This document shows, one piece after another, positions 55,099-62,916 of a DNA stretch of 64,000 nt. A program made the position numbers and the translations under genes. The notes beneath the pieces are model-generated. The model was not told where the DNA came from and did no database searches. It was given only the letters and a program-made list of their open reading frames with translations. This DNA is from Brevibacillus humidisoli (GTDB lineage Bacteria; Bacillota; Bacilli; Brevibacillales; Brevibacillaceae). The stretch spans positions 2,933,970 through 2,997,969 of the forward strand of contig NZ_CP087263.1 in NCBI RefSeq assembly GCF_020923435.1, given 5' to 3'. Positions within the stretch are counted from its first letter, which is position 1. Every line of letters begins with the position of its first letter.

Positions 55099-55497
55099 CT
55101 AGCGGATCAACTGTGTCAAACGGCGGCGAATCTCGTTCATCCATTTCTGGTCGCCGACGGATTGGGCCAGCAAAAACATATCCAGCAGGTCATTTACTTT
55201 TTGTTCCACAGAATACGTAACTGCGGTTTCCTCACAGTGATCTGCTACCATCACCAGCAGATTGGAAAACTCGCAGATTTGTTCGAAGTCAATATCTTGA
55301 CGGCCTGGATTGCGTCCCAGGTCATTCATCAGTTGCTTTAAGTCATCCTTGATTTCTTCCACAACCTGCGAATGGGCACATGTCTCGTCTGAGCAGACAT
55401 GGACAGGCACATTTTGAATCTTTACGCTGTTGCGGTAGATCACGTTGCGAAGTCCAATTCCCATCTGACATCCACAACGGCTGCATTTCTTCAACAT
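55099..55497 (-). CDS. Zinc-ribbon protein of unknown function
   Basis: 132 residues. The N-terminus carries four cysteines in two pairs (KKCSRCGCQM and HVCSDETCAHS), the pattern of the YgiT/MqsA-type zinc domain, then an alpha-helical body. No toxin gene is adjacent, so an antitoxin role is not supported. GGGG-rich RBS at 55500-55510. Function unknown. Confidence 0.72.
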   Translation of the reverse strand: MLKKCSRCGCQMGIGLRNVIYRNSVKIQNVPVHVCSDETCAHSQVVEEIKDDLKQLMNDLGRNPGRQDIDFEQICEFSNLLVMVADHCEETAVTYSVEQKVNDLLDMFLLAQSVGDQKWMNEIRRRLTQLIR

Positions 55498-55625
55498 ACA
55501 AATCCCCTTTCTCAGTTTCCCCGCAATTCCACCTAACTAAGATTCGGGGCTGCACCATAAAATCCTGCCGTACAGGCGGTGGTACATGGTGGATGCGGTG
55601 CCAAGACTGAGAAGGGGGGGAAAGA

Positions 55626-55751
55626 GTGACCGGCATGGGCCACCCTGGCAAACACCTTGAACAGGGGATTGTCTGGCAAGGTGGTCGTGTTACGGAAAAA
55701 TGGCTGCACGACGCTTGGCTGAGGGAACAACAGGTAACGCCCGATAGATAA
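55626..55751 (+). CDS. 41-residue protein candidate
   Basis: GTG start at 55626 with AAGGGGGGGAAAGA upstream. The product (VTGMGHPGKHLEQGIVWQ, then an amphipathic segment TEKWLHDAWLREQQ) has a natural composition and ends 20 bases before a strong hairpin. I do not know a family. It may be a small conserved Bacillales protein. Confidence 0.5.
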   Translation: MTGMGHPGKHLEQGIVWQGGRVTEKWLHDAWLREQQVTPDR

Positions 55752-55771
55752 ACCGGTCTTAGACAGACAAA

Positions 55772-55800
55772 CCGCTCAGGGGGACACGCTCCCTGAGCGG
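55772..55800. terminator. 10-bp hairpin terminator
   Basis: CCGCTCAGGG / CCCTGAGCGG with a moderate T-rich tail, between converging small genes. Confidence 0.7.
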
Positions 55801-55858
55801 CTATCTTTTACTTGGCAATTGGCAAACAGGACGATATTCCCAACCCGTTTACCAACGG

Positions 55859-56101
55859 TCAGGTGTAAACCGCATTCACTTTTTCACACTTCGGACAGAC
55901 GGCTACTTTACCCGCTCTACCCGACTCGTCTTCCACCCTGTACCCGGTGATTCGGTCGGAAAAGCAAAACAAGCACTCGGTATTGAAGTCCATGTCGTAC
56001 TCCGCTTTCCAAACAATCGACTTGAAACCCTCGCCTACGCTGATCGTGATCGACAAGTGTTCATACGAGTCCGACTGTGACAGAGACAGATGCCTCCTCA
56101 T
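55859..56101 (-). CDS. Small cysteine-pair protein of unknown function
   Basis: 80 residues from ATG 56101 (AAAGGATG upstream); an alternative ATG at 55993 (GCGGAG upstream) would leave 44. Two Cys-x2-Cys pairs, ECLFCFS and VCPKCEK, 28 residues apart, suggest a zinc ribbon. No recognised family. Confidence 0.55.
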   Translation of the reverse strand: MRRHLSLSQSDSYEHLSITISVGEGFKSIVWKAEYDMDFNTECLFCFSDRITGYRVEDESGRAGKVAVCPKCEKVNAVYT

Positions 56102-56273
56102 AAAAATGTCATCCTTTCCTCAAGCTTTGTCATTTCGTATCCTCTAGCTTTTCCCTGTTTTCTGAATAATATTCATTGCAAAAATGGGCGAATGCCGTTC
56201 CTCCTCGTAATGCAGACCCATATGTTATGGATGTAAGCACAATAGACCTGGAGAACAGAGGAGGAGGAAAAAC

Positions 56274-56366
56274 ATGAGTAGCATTTTCAATGGTGATTTC
56301 GACGATTTCGTGATTGTGCTGGTGCTCTTCATCCTGTTGGTAATCGTCGGCGCCTCTGAAGACTAA
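56274..56366 (+). CDS. YjcZ-family sporulation mini-protein
   Basis: 30 residues from ATG 56274 with GAGGAGGAGG upstream: a short polar start (SSIFNGDFDDF) and one hydrophobic helix ending VIVGASED. This matches the YjcZ family of spore-associated micro-proteins, too short for most gene callers. Confidence 0.8.
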   Translation: MSSIFNGDFDDFVIVLVLFILLVIVGASED

Positions 56367-56534
56367 TGCCCTTGCCAGTTACCCAATAATCGCCCGGTAA
56401 TCCTACATTTTTAGGCGGAGCCATTGCTGCGCCTCCCGTTGCCTCGCCGCTTGTCATAGAAAAAAGTGGCACAAAGCACCTGACATGAACGTATATATGA
56501 AAAACCGAATCCTTTTTGGCGCGTTTCACGTTAC

Positions 56535-56563
56535 AAGCTGCTCACGATGAGCAGCTTTTTTTC
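56535..56563 (+). terminator. Terminator upstream of the M29 peptidase gene
   Basis: 10-bp stem AAGCTGCTCA / TGAGCAGCTT, T7. Confidence 0.85.
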
Positions 56564-56665
56564 TTTGCAAAAAATTTTTTGCCGAAAATCGCCCGACGGG
56601 TTCGATTTCTGCTTTATTTTGTGTACAATAGGATGGACGTATCAGAAAGCGAGGTATAACTTACG

Positions 56666-57778
56666 ATGAGAGATCCACGTGTAGAGACGCTTGCCGGAAA
56701 CCTGGTGAACTATTCCGTTCGTGTCCAGCCAGGAGAAAATGTGCTGATTTACGCGGTCGGTCAGGTACCTGACCTGGTCAAGGCCGTGATCCAAAAGGTA
56801 TACGAGGCAGGCGGGCAACCGTACGTCCAATTGATTGACCCTACCATTCAACGGGAACTCCTGCTGCAAGTAAACGAAGAGCAGCTTGCCGTGATGCGTG
56901 AAGCGGATGTCAGCTTTATGAAAAAAATGGACTGCTACATCGGGATTCGCGGTGGCGACAATATCAACGAGCTTGCCGACGTTCCAAGCGAGAGGATGAG
57001 CATGTACTCCCGCCTGCTGCAACGACCGGTGTTGGATGTGCGGGTACCAGAGACCAAATGGGTGATTCTCCGATATCCGAACTCCTCGATGGCACAGCTG
57101 GCCAACATGAGCACGGCGGCATTCGAGGATTTCTACTTCAACGTATGCAACCTGGACTACAGCAAAATGGCCCAAGCAATGGACAACCTGGTTTCGCTGA
57201 TGGAACAGACGGACAAAGTGCGGATCACTGGTCCGGGAACCGATCTCTCCTTTTCGATCAAGGGAATACCTGCGATTAAATGCGCCGGTCATTTCAACAT
57301 TCCCGATGGAGAGGTATTTACTGCTCCTGTAAAGCATTCCGTCAATGGGGTGATCAGCTACAATACACCTTCACCGTATCAAGGATTTACCTTTGAGAAT
57401 GTGCGACTAACGTTTAAGGACGGGAAAATTATCGAGGCAACGGCGAACAACACCGAACGAATCAACAAGATTTTTGACGAAGACGAAGGGGCACGCTACG
57501 TCGGCGAATTCGCAATCGGGGTCAACCCGTTCATTCAGAATCCGATGAAAGACATCTTGTTTGACGAAAAAATCGACGGTAGTTTCCACTTCACGCCTGG
57601 TCAGTGTTATGACGAAGCTCCCAACGGCAACAAATCGTCCGTGCATTGGGACCTCGTCTGCATCCAACGCGCAGAGTGGGGCGGCGGCGAAATTTACTTT
57701 GACGACCGCCTGATTCGCAAAGACGGGCGATTTGTCGTACCGGAGTTGGAATCGCTCAATCCGGAAAACTTGAAGTAA
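56666..57778 (+). CDS. M29-family aminopeptidase (AmpS/PepS type)
   Basis: 370-residue cytosolic metal-dependent aminopeptidase. Family features: LAGNLVNYSVRVQPGENVLIYAVG, ITGPGTDLSFSIKGI, HFNIPDGEVFTAPVKHSVNGVI with metal-binding Glu/His, and SSVHWDLVCIQR with a C-terminal His/Asp pair. Length normal. Promoter-like region and terminator flank it as a single gene. Confidence 0.93.
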   Translation: MRDPRVETLAGNLVNYSVRVQPGENVLIYAVGQVPDLVKAVIQKVYEAGGQPYVQLIDPTIQRELLLQVNEEQLAVMREADVSFMKKMDCYIGIRGGDNINELADVPSERMSMYSRLLQRPVLDVRVPETKWVILRYPNSSMAQLANMSTAAFEDFYFNVCNLDYSKMAQAMDNLVSLMEQTDKVRITGPGTDLSFSIKGIPAIKCAGHFNIPDGEVFTAPVKHSVNGVISYNTPSPYQGFTFENVRLTFKDGKIIEATANNTERINKIFDEDEGARYVGEFAIGVNPFIQNPMKDILFDEKIDGSFHFTPGQCYDEAPNGNKSSVHWDLVCIQRAEWGGGEIYFDDRLIRKDGRFVVPELESLNPENLK

Positions 57779-57804
57779 GATACCGCACGCAGGAAGTGAA
57801 TATG

Positions 57805-57875
57805 ATCCCCTCGGACCACAGGACACCGCGAGTCACGCGAAAGTTGCCCTGCACAAATCGTCTGAGGGGATTTAT
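57805..57875. terminator. Long-range hairpin after the aminopeptidase gene
   Basis: ATCCCCTC / GAGGGGAT enclosing CGCG/CGCG, followed by TTTAT; lies between converging genes. Confidence 0.6.
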
Positions 57876-57934
57876 ATTCGGGGTTGGCGGGGTTCTATAC
57901 TGCGGGGGTGTTCGTTTACCGCCTCATCGATTCG

Positions 57935-58471
57935 CTAAACCGTACTTTTGTAATAGAGAATGGTAGCATCCAATTCGCCATTTGCCGATCTGGCATAGCA
58001 GGGTATCCGTCCAGCCTGCGTAAAACCTATGGATGCGTACAGGTAGTTGGAAGGATCTCCTTCTCGTGTATCGAGAACGAGTAACGACCTCCCTTCCTGC
58101 TTTGCCCTTTCTTCAGCCTTTTGCATCAGGGTACGTCCAATACCTTTCCGTCGATAGTCAGGGTGTGTCATTAACTTTGCAATTTCCGCTCTATGGGTCC
58201 CATTCTGTTTCGTACATAAATGGATCTGTACACTCCCGACTAGTTGGTTGTCTATTCTGGCAACGAGCAGGATGACTCCGGGATTGAGTACATTTGTCCA
58301 ATAGTCTAAAGCATCAGAACGACTCATTGGCGGTAAAAATCCAATCGATGCGCCATCCTCTACCACCTGGACGAGAAGATCGGAAAGTACCTCCAGATGC
58401 TCTGCAACTGATGTCACTTGTTCAACTTTCACCTCACTGCCCAACACCATCACCTCATGTTCGTATCTCAC
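57935..58471 (-). CDS. GNAT-family acetyltransferase
   Basis: 178 residues with the acetyl-CoA site in the context AEIAKLMTHPDYRRKGIGRTLMQKAEERAKQEG and a following LVLDTREGDPSNYLYASIGFTQAGRIPCYA. Substrate unknown. Start set at GTG 58471 (GGAGATAG upstream); ATG 58450 is an alternative. Confidence 0.85.
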   Translation of the reverse strand: MRYEHEVMVLGSEVKVEQVTSVAEHLEVLSDLLVQVVEDGASIGFLPPMSRSDALDYWTNVLNPGVILLVARIDNQLVGSVQIHLCTKQNGTHRAEIAKLMTHPDYRRKGIGRTLMQKAEERAKQEGRSLLVLDTREGDPSNYLYASIGFTQAGRIPCYARSANGELDATILYYKSTV

Positions 58472-58727
58472 CTATCTCCATTAAACAGGAAGGGACACCT
58501 CTTAACAAGACCGAATGTCAGATAATCTTACATTATTTTTAAAGACATGGTTCTTATTCCCCTTGGATTACGTAGGAGCATCATGACCAGACATGGATGT
58601 AGGGAAAATCGGGTCATCTCTCCCTCTCATGGTCGCTTGCCTGCTTCCACTCGATAAATGGGCGTCCTTCTCCTGTTTATCCGCCATAAGATGATACATA
58701 CCTACTGCGTTGGGGGGATGGATTGTT

Positions 58728-59444
58728 TTGAAGCGTAAGAAATGGGCCAGCGTCGTACATCACAAGTATCCCGCGAAAAGCAGCCTTCACCCATACAATT
58801 TTTTTGTACCTCTGGTAGACCAGGTAAAAGACAGTGTCGTTTCGATTGTCACCGAAGGATCTTCAATCCCGTCCGATCTGAAGCAGTTTATCAACCAGTT
58901 GCTGGATAGCCAACCATTGAACGATTCGATGAAAGAACGCAGTTTTGGCACGGGATTTATATTTCATCCTCAGGGATACATTTTGACAAGTGAACACGTC
59001 ATCAACAAGTCGAAAAACGTCCTGGTCAAACTGTGGAATGGTCGCGTCTACCAAGCACAGCCCGTCGTTAGCGATTCCAATCGGGATTATGCGATTCTCA
59101 AAATCGATGCCGACCGCAAACTGCGTGCTTTGCCCCTAGGCAGTTCACGTACCACACAGGTAGGTGAGTGGGTGATTGGGATTGGTTCCCCTTTAGGATT
59201 AGAGAATTCTGTAACGGCAGGTATTATCAGCGCGAAAAACAGACGATTGCATGTCGCCAAACGCGTCTATGAGGAAGTTCTGCAGACAGATGCTGCGATT
59301 AACCCGGGAAACAGCGGTGGTCCATTGATCAATCTGCATGGAGAAGTGGTTGGGATGAATGCGTTTATCATCCAGTCCAGTCAATGTCTTGGCTTTGCGA
59401 TCGGGATCGACGCCCTAAAGCCGTATCTGCGTGATTTTTATTAA
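58728..59444 (+). CDS. HtrA-like (S1C) serine protease without PDZ or membrane anchor
   Basis: 238 residues from TTG 58728 (GGGGGGATGG upstream). Catalytic triad His90 in TSEHVINK, Asp120 in NRDYAILK and Ser196 in NPGNSGGPLIN, with IGSPLGLENSVTAGIISAKNR as in DegP/HtrA proteases. There is no signal peptide, no membrane helix and no PDZ domain, all of which HtrA-type proteases usually have, so it is probably cytoplasmic. Role unknown, possibly protein quality control. Confidence 0.88.
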   Translation: MKRKKWASVVHHKYPAKSSLHPYNFFVPLVDQVKDSVVSIVTEGSSIPSDLKQFINQLLDSQPLNDSMKERSFGTGFIFHPQGYILTSEHVINKSKNVLVKLWNGRVYQAQPVVSDSNRDYAILKIDADRKLRALPLGSSRTTQVGEWVIGIGSPLGLENSVTAGIISAKNRRLHVAKRVYEEVLQTDAAINPGNSGGPLINLHGEVVGMNAFIIQSSQCLGFAIGIDALKPYLRDFY

Positions 59445-59535
59445 CGTCGCCATCCGCTCCCAGCTCTCCTGGCTGGCACAAAGCAGGCCGGCCTGGTATG
59501 CCAGAAATGAATAGGGAGGTCGTTGCTTTCCACAC

Positions 59536-59582
59536 AAAAACGTACCCACTTTCTCCTAGGTGAAAAAGTGGGTACGTTTTTA
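59536..59582. terminator. Strong 17-bp terminator
   Basis: AAAAACGTACCCACTTT / AAAGTGGGTACGTTTTT, usable in both directions between the protease gene and the 53-residue gene. Confidence 0.92.
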
Positions 59583-59589
59583 TCCTGAT

Positions 59590-59751
59590 TTACCTTTCTT
59601 CCGCTCCCGGCTGGGTTGGCTGCTGGGCAAACGCAATCAGGTAGACAGGCTGCCCTTCCTGATTGAGACGGATTTCCGCCTGCTGCAGATCTTTTAACTG
59701 CTCAGGTGTCAGCTGCGCAATAGGCAGATGACCCAGCTCATGTTCAGGCAT
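59590..59751 (-). CDS. 53-residue protein of unknown function
   Basis: ATG 59751 with GGGAGGGA upstream. Begins MPEHELGHLPIAQLTPEQLK and has a central helix (DLQQAEIRLNQEG) followed by a short hydrophobic strand (PVYLIAFAQQ). Codon pattern and RBS look genuine; no family recognised. Confidence 0.65.
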   Translation of the reverse strand: MPEHELGHLPIAQLTPEQLKDLQQAEIRLNQEGQPVYLIAFAQQPTQPGAEER

Positions 59752-59884
59752 CATCTTCCCTCCCGTTTATCTACAGTAAGGTCAACCCTTATCCTAGGCT
59801 GTCCAACGCCAAGGCGGTCTATAACGGTATCTTCGTTTCCTTATGTATCCGGATGGAACCGATGGGTCAATCGGAATCACTGCG

Positions 59885-60166
59885 TTACGCTACCTGCTGC
59901 AGGGCTTTCACGATAGCTGCACAGGAACGCTTGCAAAAAAGAATCGGCATCTGTCGCTCTTTCGCCTGGTTCTTGATCGTCTTGGCCAGATTGTGATTGA
60001 CAAAATCGGTAAGGACCAGAATCATTTGGACGCCGCTTGGAATCTTGAGGCCGGTTTGTGAGCTTTTTCGTCCTGTAACGTGGTAAATCTGCTCAAATCC
60101 CTTTTCCTGCAGGACATGTACGATATTGCCAAGCCGGTCGCCACCGATTACGAGTATGGCTGACAT
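59885..60166 (-). CDS. DUF2325 protein
   Basis: 93 residues: SAILVIGGDRLGNIVHVLQEKGFEQIYHVTGRK, LVLTDFVNHNLAKTIKNQAKERQMPILFCKRSC. DUF2325 proteins are small Rossmann-like proteins of unknown function, often next to metal or stress genes. Its upstream region contains two near-consensus Fur boxes shared with the divergent encapsulin operon, so it may be iron-controlled and related to it. Confidence 0.88.
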   Translation of the reverse strand: MSAILVIGGDRLGNIVHVLQEKGFEQIYHVTGRKSSQTGLKIPSGVQMILVLTDFVNHNLAKTIKNQAKERQMPILFCKRSCAAIVKALQQVA

Positions 60167-60196
60167 CTTGCCTCCTCCTTTATCTAACCTTTCAAT

Positions 60197-60233
60197 TGAT
60201 AATAAATATCATTCTTATTGATAAATATTATCA
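60197..60233. promoter_or_regulatory. Tandem Fur boxes between DUF2325 gene and IMEF-encapsulin operon
   Basis: TGATAATAAATATCA (60197-60211) and TGATAAATATTATCA (60219-60233), each one mismatch from the 7-1-7 consensus TGATAATnATTATCA, one in 22-base phase with the other. Confidence 0.8.
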
Positions 60234-60377
60234 TTCCCAATTGGCTTTGGCAATACTCTTTCTTGATAAGATGGAGATGTTGGCACACACTAGGAAAGAG
60301 ACGGATATCTGCTTGCCCGGTATGTTTTGCCAACGGTATAATAGAGTGAAATCGAGATTCCCGAGGAGGTGGGCAGT

Positions 60378-60986
60378 ATGGAGGAATTTCCGCAACTACG
60401 ATCCATATTTGAACGGACCAAAGATGGCATCGGCAAGTTTATGTCGATGTTGCAGCCCATCATCGACAACGCGCAGGATGAGCACACCCGGCTGTACTAT
60501 CACCACATCTATGAAGAAGAAGAGCAGCGACTAGACCGTTTAAATGAACTGATTCCACATCTCAATTCGATCATCAGCGAAGGCAAGGCTGCACAACTAA
60601 GCAATCGCGAGTTGTCCCGCTTACTCTCCGACATTAATCTGGAACGATTCGGCCTGCACAACTTCCGTGAACACCTGGAACTTGCCATGTACGAATTCAC
60701 AGGTGAAGAAGATCGTGAATGGCTCAGTCAAATGCGCGACAATACCCAAGCTGACTATCTGACGGTAAAAGAGGTGATGGCTGGGTTGACCGAGAGAGTT
60801 GCAGATGTGAAAGTGGGCAATCTGGTTGATCACGATGAAGGACACAGTATTCATCAGGTAGACCATCTCCAGGCATCGGCTGGTGCGCTCAAAGATACCG
60901 GGAGCCATTCATCACCTCAACAGGTGGTAGAGGTATCCAAACCAGGCAAAAAAGGTTTGACCGTAGGCAGTCTGCGACTTACATAG
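60378..60986 (+). CDS. IMEF encapsulin cargo, ferritin-like iron-mineralising protein
   Basis: 202 residues from ATG 60378 (GAGGAGG upstream). Residues 1-140 are a helical ferritin-like domain: YYHHIYEEEEQRLDRLNELIPHL with adjacent Glu/His metal ligands, and NFREHLELAMYEFTGEEDREWL. A histidine-rich linker (DHDEGHSIHQVDH) leads to the C-terminal tag LTVGSLRL, matching the TVGSL targeting peptide of IMEF cargo described for Firmicute encapsulins. Directly upstream of the encapsulin shell gene (98-base gap). Oxidises and mineralises iron inside the shell. Fur-box control. Confidence 0.93.
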   Translation: MEEFPQLRSIFERTKDGIGKFMSMLQPIIDNAQDEHTRLYYHHIYEEEEQRLDRLNELIPHLNSIISEGKAAQLSNRELSRLLSDINLERFGLHNFREHLELAMYEFTGEEDREWLSQMRDNTQADYLTVKEVMAGLTERVADVKVGNLVDHDEGHSIHQVDHLQASAGALKDTGSHSSPQQVVEVSKPGKKGLTVGSLRLT

Positions 60987-61084
60987 CTAAGTTAGGGCAG
61001 CGAGTGGATTTCTTGATGGCACTGCTGGTGACTGCTCAAACGTTGCACATGGAAAAACCGTACAATGACCACAGGAGGAAAAGT

Positions 61085-61933
61085 ATGGACAAGCTGCGAA
61101 AATTTCCGGACTCTCCCCTTTCCAAAGAAGAGTGGGAGCAACTGGACGAAGCTGTTATTGAAATGGCGCGCCGTCAATTGGTCGGTCGTCGTTTTATCGA
61201 TATTTACGGACCACTAGGCGAGGGAGTTCAAACGGTAACAAACGATATCTACGAAGAGTCCCGCTTCGGCAACCTGAGTCTGCGCGGGGAATCGCTGGAA
61301 CTGACCCAGCCGAGCCGCAGAGTCAGTCTGACGATTCCGATTCTCTACAAGGATTTTATGCTCTACTGGCGTGACGTCTCACAAGCTCGTACCTTGGGGA
61401 TGCCGCTTGATCTCAGTGCAGCGGTCAACGCTGCAGCCGGCTCCGCCTTGATGGAGGATGATTTGATCCTCAACGGTTCTGATCCGTTTGAGCTGCCGGG
61501 TCTCATGAACGTCAAAGGACGGCTGACGCACATCAAAAGCGATTGGATGGAATCGGGCAACGCCTTTGCCGATATCGTGGAAGCCCGCAACAAATTGTTG
61601 AAGATGGGCCACAGCGGCCCCTATGCCTTGGTCGTATCGCCAGAGCTGTACTCGCTGCTGCACAGAGTCCACAAAGGGACCAATGTACTGGAGATCGAGC
61701 ACGTGCGCAGCCTGGTCACAGACGGGGTATACCAATCACCCGTCATTAAGGGTAAGGCAGGCGTACTGGTTGCCACCGGCCGTCACAATCTCGATCTGGC
61801 CATCGCTGAAGATTTTGACACGGCCTTCCTCGGCGACGAGCAGATGAACCACCTGTTCCGTGTATACGAGTGCGTGGTTCTGCGAATTAAGCGCCCCAGT
61901 GCGATTTGTACGTTGGAGGAAGCAGAGGGCTAA
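61085..61933 (+). CDS. Encapsulin shell protein (IMEF type, T=4 class)
   Basis: 282 residues, the length of the Quasibacillus thermotolerans shell protein, and HK97-fold. Strongly conserved blocks: ARRQLVGRRFIDIYGPLGEG, YKDFMLYWRDV, NAFADIVEARNKLLKMGHSGPYALVVSPELYSLLHRVHKGTNVLEIEHVR, HLFRVYECVVLRIKRPSAICTL. ATG 61085 has AGGAGGAAA upstream; the open frame extends 27 codons further without similarity. Self-assembles into a large nanocompartment that houses the preceding cargo protein. Confidence 0.95.
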   Translation: MDKLRKFPDSPLSKEEWEQLDEAVIEMARRQLVGRRFIDIYGPLGEGVQTVTNDIYEESRFGNLSLRGESLELTQPSRRVSLTIPILYKDFMLYWRDVSQARTLGMPLDLSAAVNAAAGSALMEDDLILNGSDPFELPGLMNVKGRLTHIKSDWMESGNAFADIVEARNKLLKMGHSGPYALVVSPELYSLLHRVHKGTNVLEIEHVRSLVTDGVYQSPVIKGKAGVLVATGRHNLDLAIAEDFDTAFLGDEQMNHLFRVYECVVLRIKRPSAICTLEEAEG

Positions 61934-62020
61934 TCACGGCAGGCTAATGACGTCGTGTTAATCACGGCAGTTAGTTTTGAACTTAGCTCAGTGGGAATAT
62001 CCTAACCGGTTATGGAATGA

Positions 62021-62058
62021 AAACAAGCGGCACGCCTTTCACGGCTTGCCGCTTGTTT
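62021..62058. terminator. Terminator after the encapsulin gene
   Basis: Stem AAACAAGCGGCA / TGCCGCTTGTTT, usable on both strands, between converging genes. Confidence 0.88.
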
Positions 62059-62085
62059 ATGTACCACTTTTTATGAAAAGAAGCG

Positions 62086-62556
62086 CTAAGCGATCCGTAC
62101 GACCTTTGTTTGCTCCCCGGATGGGAGGAATGGCAGATCAACGTGCTCTCTTGCCTGCTCCAGTCCCACATCCTGAACCAGTATCTGCACCTCTTCCTGA
62201 AACGGAGGCGTACAACTACCCTCGTTCAACTCACACAGACGCTTAAGATGACGCAGGCGCTCTGCCAGCTTTTGTTCCCGCATCCACTCGTTTTGCAGCT
62301 CGCATACATTCACGTGCCTGGCATCGGCGATCATGCCAATCTCGTTGACGTGTACGATCAAGCGCTGCCCCTCTTCGGTGACAAAGCCGATCGAACAAAA
62401 CTGGGAAGCTGCCATTTCCAAACGCGTAATCACCGCATTCCGGTACTCCTCTCCGGAACGAAGGCGAAGCATGCCAGCCTCTACCGCACCGCCCACTTTT
62501 CGCTCATTGGCAATCACCGTATACATATCTGTGTAACCGTCGATCTGGTACCGCAT
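62086..62556 (-). CDS. 156-residue protein of unknown function, Fur-box controlled
   Basis: Soluble protein (MRYQIDGYTDMYTVIANERKV ... LEMAASQFCSIGFVTEEGQRLIVHVNEIGMIAD) followed by a charged helical C-terminal half (EQKLAERLRHLKRLCELNEG). No recognised domain, no membrane segment and no encapsulin targeting tag. Fur-like boxes at 62605-62655 lie upstream. Its 3' end faces the encapsulin gene. A role in the same iron system is inference from position and regulation. GTACACAGGAGGGCG carries its ribosome site. Confidence 0.65.
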   Translation of the reverse strand: MRYQIDGYTDMYTVIANERKVGGAVEAGMLRLRSGEEYRNAVITRLEMAASQFCSIGFVTEEGQRLIVHVNEIGMIADARHVNVCELQNEWMREQKLAERLRHLKRLCELNEGSCTPPFQEEVQILVQDVGLEQAREHVDLPFLPSGEQTKVVRIA

Positions 62557-62604
62557 AACGCCCTCCTGTGTACAGCGAAGATCAGTTCACATGATCAAGC
62601 GAAA

Positions 62605-62655
62605 TGATACTCATTATCATTATCTGCAACCATCGTATAATGAAAATCATTATCT
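62605..62655. promoter_or_regulatory. Fur boxes upstream of the 156-residue gene
   Basis: TGATACTCATTATCA (62605-62619, one mismatch from the 7-1-7 consensus) and TGAAAATCATTATCT (62641-62655, two mismatches). Confidence 0.75.
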
Positions 62656-62884
62656 GTCAATATCAAGCTCACAGCAAGGAGTGTTGTTTCTGCATGAGTT
62701 TATCGTTAGTTTATCCAGACATACTCTTTTCTAACAAACCTCTTTTGGCTCTCGTTTACCCTATGCAGTTGCCCAGCAAAAGGTGAAAAATCGTCAAGAC
62801 TCGACCCAATTTTCCGAATTTACTGTTTTCACGTGAAACAAAAAGTCAACCAAGTACCTGATTGACCTGATCATATGAAAATGC

Positions 62885-62912
62885 CCAGCAAGCCACAAGC
62901 GCTGCTGGACAC
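62885..62912 (-). terminator. Possible terminator after the aminotransferase gene
   Basis: CCAGCA / TGCTGG stem with TTTT on the minus strand; short and imperfect. Confidence 0.45.
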
Positions 62913-62916
62913 CCTC

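Noticed and set aside
55533-55730. 65-residue minus-strand ORF near the zinc-ribbon gene
   Set aside because: No RBS, overlaps the better supported 41-residue frame on the other strand.
62694-62786. 30-residue ORF next to the second Fur boxes
   Set aside because: The ribosome site is 13 bases away and no family is evident; not strong enough to call.
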